From Acidobacteriota bacterium (GTDB lineage: Bacteria; Acidobacteriota; UBA6911; JACQSX01): DNA of 17,033 bases. The position numbers and the translations under genes were made by a program. Location: the NCBI GenBank assembly GCA_016199665.1, contig JACQGG010000202.1, positions 1 through 17,033 on the forward strand, in the 5' to 3' direction. Under the pieces are notes generated by a model that was given only the letters and a program-made list of their open reading frames with translations, ran no database searches and was not told the origin of the DNA. This document shows, one piece after another, positions 15,528-17,033 of this stretch (positions are counted from its first letter, which is position 1; each line of letters opens with the position of its first letter).

Positions 15528-15823
15528 CAAGGGGCACGCCGACGCGCCACCACGATTTGAATCGATACGTTCCCTGGCGCGGGCGGATCAGAGCCGTTAA
15601 CCCATCCAGAAGTAGCACGGATCCTCAGGTATCCCTTGGGCTGAGGAAGTGAATCGAATAGCACCAACAGGGGCGCTGCGATCCAATACCAGGGAACTTG
15701 CCGAGCCGCGTAGGTCATGTATGAGTGTTCGGTGTTTGTCAGGCTAGCGATCTGGCGATCAGTGGCGGGCGAAGCCCGGCCGCTTGGTCGCCCGGTTCGG
15801 CGGCCGCCCATGTTCGCGGGCGT
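15528..15823. other. Gap of about 300 bases without a recognisable gene
   Basis: No family resemblance was seen in any frame between the short ORF and the VapC-2 stop. A minus-strand frame (ATG 15718 to 15380, 112 codons) starts with a hydrophobic stretch, but it has no ribosome site and ends antisense to the 15387 ORF. GC-rich short palindromes such as GGGCGAAGCCC lie around 15768-15778. Confidence 0.4.
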
Positions 15824-16255
15824 TCATGGCACAAGATCGAGTGTTCGGGTGAGGCGAGGTCCAATACGGATCGCGGCGAAATGGCGGCGATCCGTAGACA
15901 GAATTCGGTAGATCTGCCTTCGCTCAGCGACGGCCGCCACGGTCCCGTCGACCAGTCCCAAGTTGAGGTTTCTAAATCTGGCGTCGAGTTCCAGGGCTCG
16001 AACGATATCCGAGGGCAGGGGAGGCTCATATTCGTAGCGGGTCGCCGGATCAAAGACCTCAGCAATGAGCTTCCGCATCGCCGCCCGATTCTCTCGCAGA
16101 AAGTAGTCTATCTCAGCGAGGACAAGACCGGGCACGATGATCACGTTAGCGGAGGTCAGAGCCTCTTCGTAGTCGGGGAAACTCGTTCTCCCGTCTGCCG
16201 TTCTGGCGAGTGCCCGAAGGAACCCCCCAGTATCGACAATGAGGGGAGGACTCAA
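15824..16255 (-). CDS. vapC: VapC-type PIN-domain toxin (VapBC-2)
   Basis: A 143-residue PIN protein with D8 (I-V-D-T-G), E48 (L-A-E-I-D-Y), D103 (L-V-D-G-T-V) and D122 (S-T-D-R-R-H-F). The D-G-T segment and T-D-x-x-H-F-x-x-I end fit a VapC subgroup different from VapBC-1, so this is not a recent duplicate. TTG at 16255 is the start: it overlaps the antitoxin stop by four bases (TTGA), AGGGA lies nine bases upstream, and the PIN strand begins immediately after. The weak start codon would keep toxin synthesis low relative to the antitoxin. Confidence 0.85.
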   Translation of the reverse strand: MSPPLIVDTGGFLRALARTADGRTSFPDYEEALTSANVIIVPGLVLAEIDYFLRENRAAMRKLIAEVFDPATRYEYEPPLPSDIVRALELDARFRNLNLGLVDGTVAAVAERRQIYRILSTDRRHFAAIRIGPRLTRTLDLVP

Positions 16256-16479
16256 ACCTCAAGGTCCCTGAACAGCTCGGATTCATCTCCCAGCTTGGCA
16301 TCCGTAGACTCGAAAAGATGCGTGGAAGGCGGCCGGTGACCGATGTAGTAGCGCGAGGCCACGACACGCAGGCCCTTTCGGATGAGTTCGGATGCGGAGT
16401 ATCCCGCCGCTCGGGCCTTTTTCAGAGCCCGGATGTCCTCCTTCTCCAGCCGAATCGTTGTTGAAATGAGGCGCGCCAT
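16252..16479 (-). CDS. Ribbon-helix-helix antitoxin (VapBC-2)
   Basis: A 75-residue protein with a ribbon-helix-helix start (A-R-L-I-S-T-T-I-R-L-E-K-E-D-I-R-A-L-K-K-A, then G-Y-S-A-S-E-L-I-R-K-G-L), as in CopG/Arc-type antitoxins. An extended acidic C-terminus (E-S-T-D-A-K-L-G-D-E-S-E-L-F) would contact the toxin. ATG 16479 is chosen because a GGTGAG lies just upstream and the ribbon begins at residue 3; ATGs at 16494 and 16497 are alternatives adding 5-6 residues. Three GTATG half-sites span the start, a likely autoregulatory region. Confidence 0.8.
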   Translation of the reverse strand: MARLISTTIRLEKEDIRALKKARAAGYSASELIRKGLRVVASRYYIGHRPPSTHLFESTDAKLGDESELFRDLEV

Positions 16480-16499
16480 ACACTCACCATACATCATAC
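16477..16499 (-). promoter_or_regulatory. GTATG half-site cluster and possible -10 of VapBC-2
   Basis: Read on the minus strand, GTATG occurs three times (16499-16495, 16492-16488, 16481-16477), and TATGAT (16498-16493) is a 5/6 match to a -10 hexamer. It lies 13 bases before the ATG at 16479, giving a very short leader. No good -35 was found at 16-18 bases. Repeated half-sites over the start suit ribbon-helix-helix autoregulation. Confidence 0.4.
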
Positions 16500-16611
16500 G
16501 AAGCGGCCAAGCAAGTCCGTCTCCTCAATGCCGTCCCCAGGCTTGGATGTCAATGCTCAGCATGAACGGTTGTCAAACTGAATAAAGAGCCCAAACGCAG
16601 CGAGGGGCCCA

Positions 16612-16708
16612 GCCGCGCAGCGGCGGGCACAACTGTAGCCGAGGGTGTGAACCCTCGGATTGAGGTGTTCGGTAACAGGATGAGCCGCATAGCGGCGACA
16701 GAATCCTG
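16612..16708. repeat. Cluster of three perfect hairpins, probable dispersed repeat
   Basis: Hairpin 1 is GCCGC (16612-16616) with GCGGC (16620-16624). Hairpin 2 is CCGAGGGT (16639-16646) with ACCCTCGG (16651-16658) around the tetraloop GTGA. Hairpin 3 is nested: CAGGAT (16676-16681) with ATCCTG (16703-16708), enclosing GCCGC (16684-16688) and GCGGC (16692-16696). Hairpins 1 and 3 share the same inner stem. The design resembles non-coding repeats scattered in acidobacterial genomes; only one copy is visible here. Confidence 0.55.
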
Positions 16709-17033
16709 AACGAAAAACTGCATAGTATCCCGATGCCTGTCACAGTTTTGTCTTGAAAACGCCCAACAGTATTGAATTCTTATGATCCGAAGTGCCGTTT
16801 TCCCGTCTTCCTTTTCTTCTTGCAGCAACCTCCTGCTCTCACTCGGGTAGCGAGGAATGTGGCCGGTATCCATCCGGGCTGGCATCCTGCTCCGGGCTCG
16901 CATCGGCTCGGCCGTTCCGGAGGTGTTAGCCCAACGCAGCCGCAAAGCGTCTGAAGAACAGCCTTTCCCGCGAGAAGAATTCAATTGGGTCGCGGGGTTG
17001 TAGTCTCAAACGGAAGGATTCCACACACACACA
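16709..17033. other. Non-coding end of window
   Basis: No gene was recognised. A minus-strand frame of 144 codons (16550-16984) runs antisense through the hairpin cluster and has no family resemblance. The window closes on a CA dinucleotide run (17022-17033), which may be a true microsatellite or a contig edge. Confidence 0.45.

Noticed and set aside
15380..15718. Minus-strand frame with a hydrophobic N-terminal stretch
   Set aside because: It lacks a ribosome site and family resemblance, and its C-terminus is antisense to the 15387 ORF.
15528..15823. Possible tRNA (a TTTGAATCGAT stretch reminiscent of a T-loop)
   Set aside because: No acceptor, D-arm or anticodon stem could be folded around it.
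16550..16984. 144-codon minus-strand frame near the window end
   Set aside because: It runs through the three-hairpin repeat and reads as low-information basic/serine-rich sequence.
17022..17033. CA microsatellite
   Set aside because: It is only six units at the very end of the window; it could be a contig-edge artefact and its length cannot be judged.

Overview
The window looks like chromosomal DNA of a moderately GC-rich Gram-negative bacterium, most likely an Acidobacteriota member (Solibacter/Bryobacter-like) or an uncultured relative. This is an inference from gene families: Oar-type TonB-dependent receptors with an N-terminal carboxypeptidase-regulatory-like domain, a CBM9/DUF5916 outer-membrane protein, a HEPN/MNT pair, several VapBC modules and long palindromic dispersed repeats. 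No rRNA, tRNA, CRISPR array or intact insertion sequence was seen.

Layout. Positions 2-1075 (+) hold a bicupin protein, probably cut by the window edge. A 296-base gap follows, containing a 15-bp tandem repeat, a perfect 8-bp hairpin and the decayed start of a DUF5615-like (PIN-like) toxin gene. It runs into an SPFH/prohibitin-family membrane protein (1372-2202, +). Convergent with it, on the minus strand, is a compact HEPN - MNT - TonB-dependent receptor run (6100 down to 2210) in which each gene overlaps the next. A small four-helix membrane protein (6236-6694, -) lies just upstream of that run.

Divergently, 6983-8992 (+) encodes a secreted beta-propeller protein interrupted by one in-frame TGA at codon 401; the same frame continues to 8992. 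A strong hairpin begins two bases after the TGA. The propeller stop overlaps a receptor remnant (8989-10341, +) that retains only the C-terminal barrel. A palindromic repeat region (about 10391-10530) precedes a ferritin-like di-iron protein (10649-11299), an extended SDR epimerase/dehydratase (11376-12341) and a CBM9/DUF5916 outer-membrane protein (12344-14551). The last two are only 2 bases apart.

The right end is a toxin-antitoxin island: VapBC-1 (14748-15367, +) with a recognisable promoter/operator and apparently leaderless antitoxin mRNA, a 46-residue ORF that may be a gene relic, and VapBC-2 (16479 down to 15824, -) with a TTG-started toxin overlapping its antitoxin. The final 0.5 kb has a cluster of three perfect hairpins typical of a dispersed repeat and no credible gene.

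Two themes connect the region. One is envelope and uptake machinery: receptor, receptor remnant, secreted propeller, DUF5916 barrel and SPFH protein. The other is repeated acquisition and decay of toxin-antitoxin modules. The points most worth a second look are the UGA-plus-hairpin in the propeller gene and the translational coupling of a MNT antitoxin to a TonB-dependent receptor.
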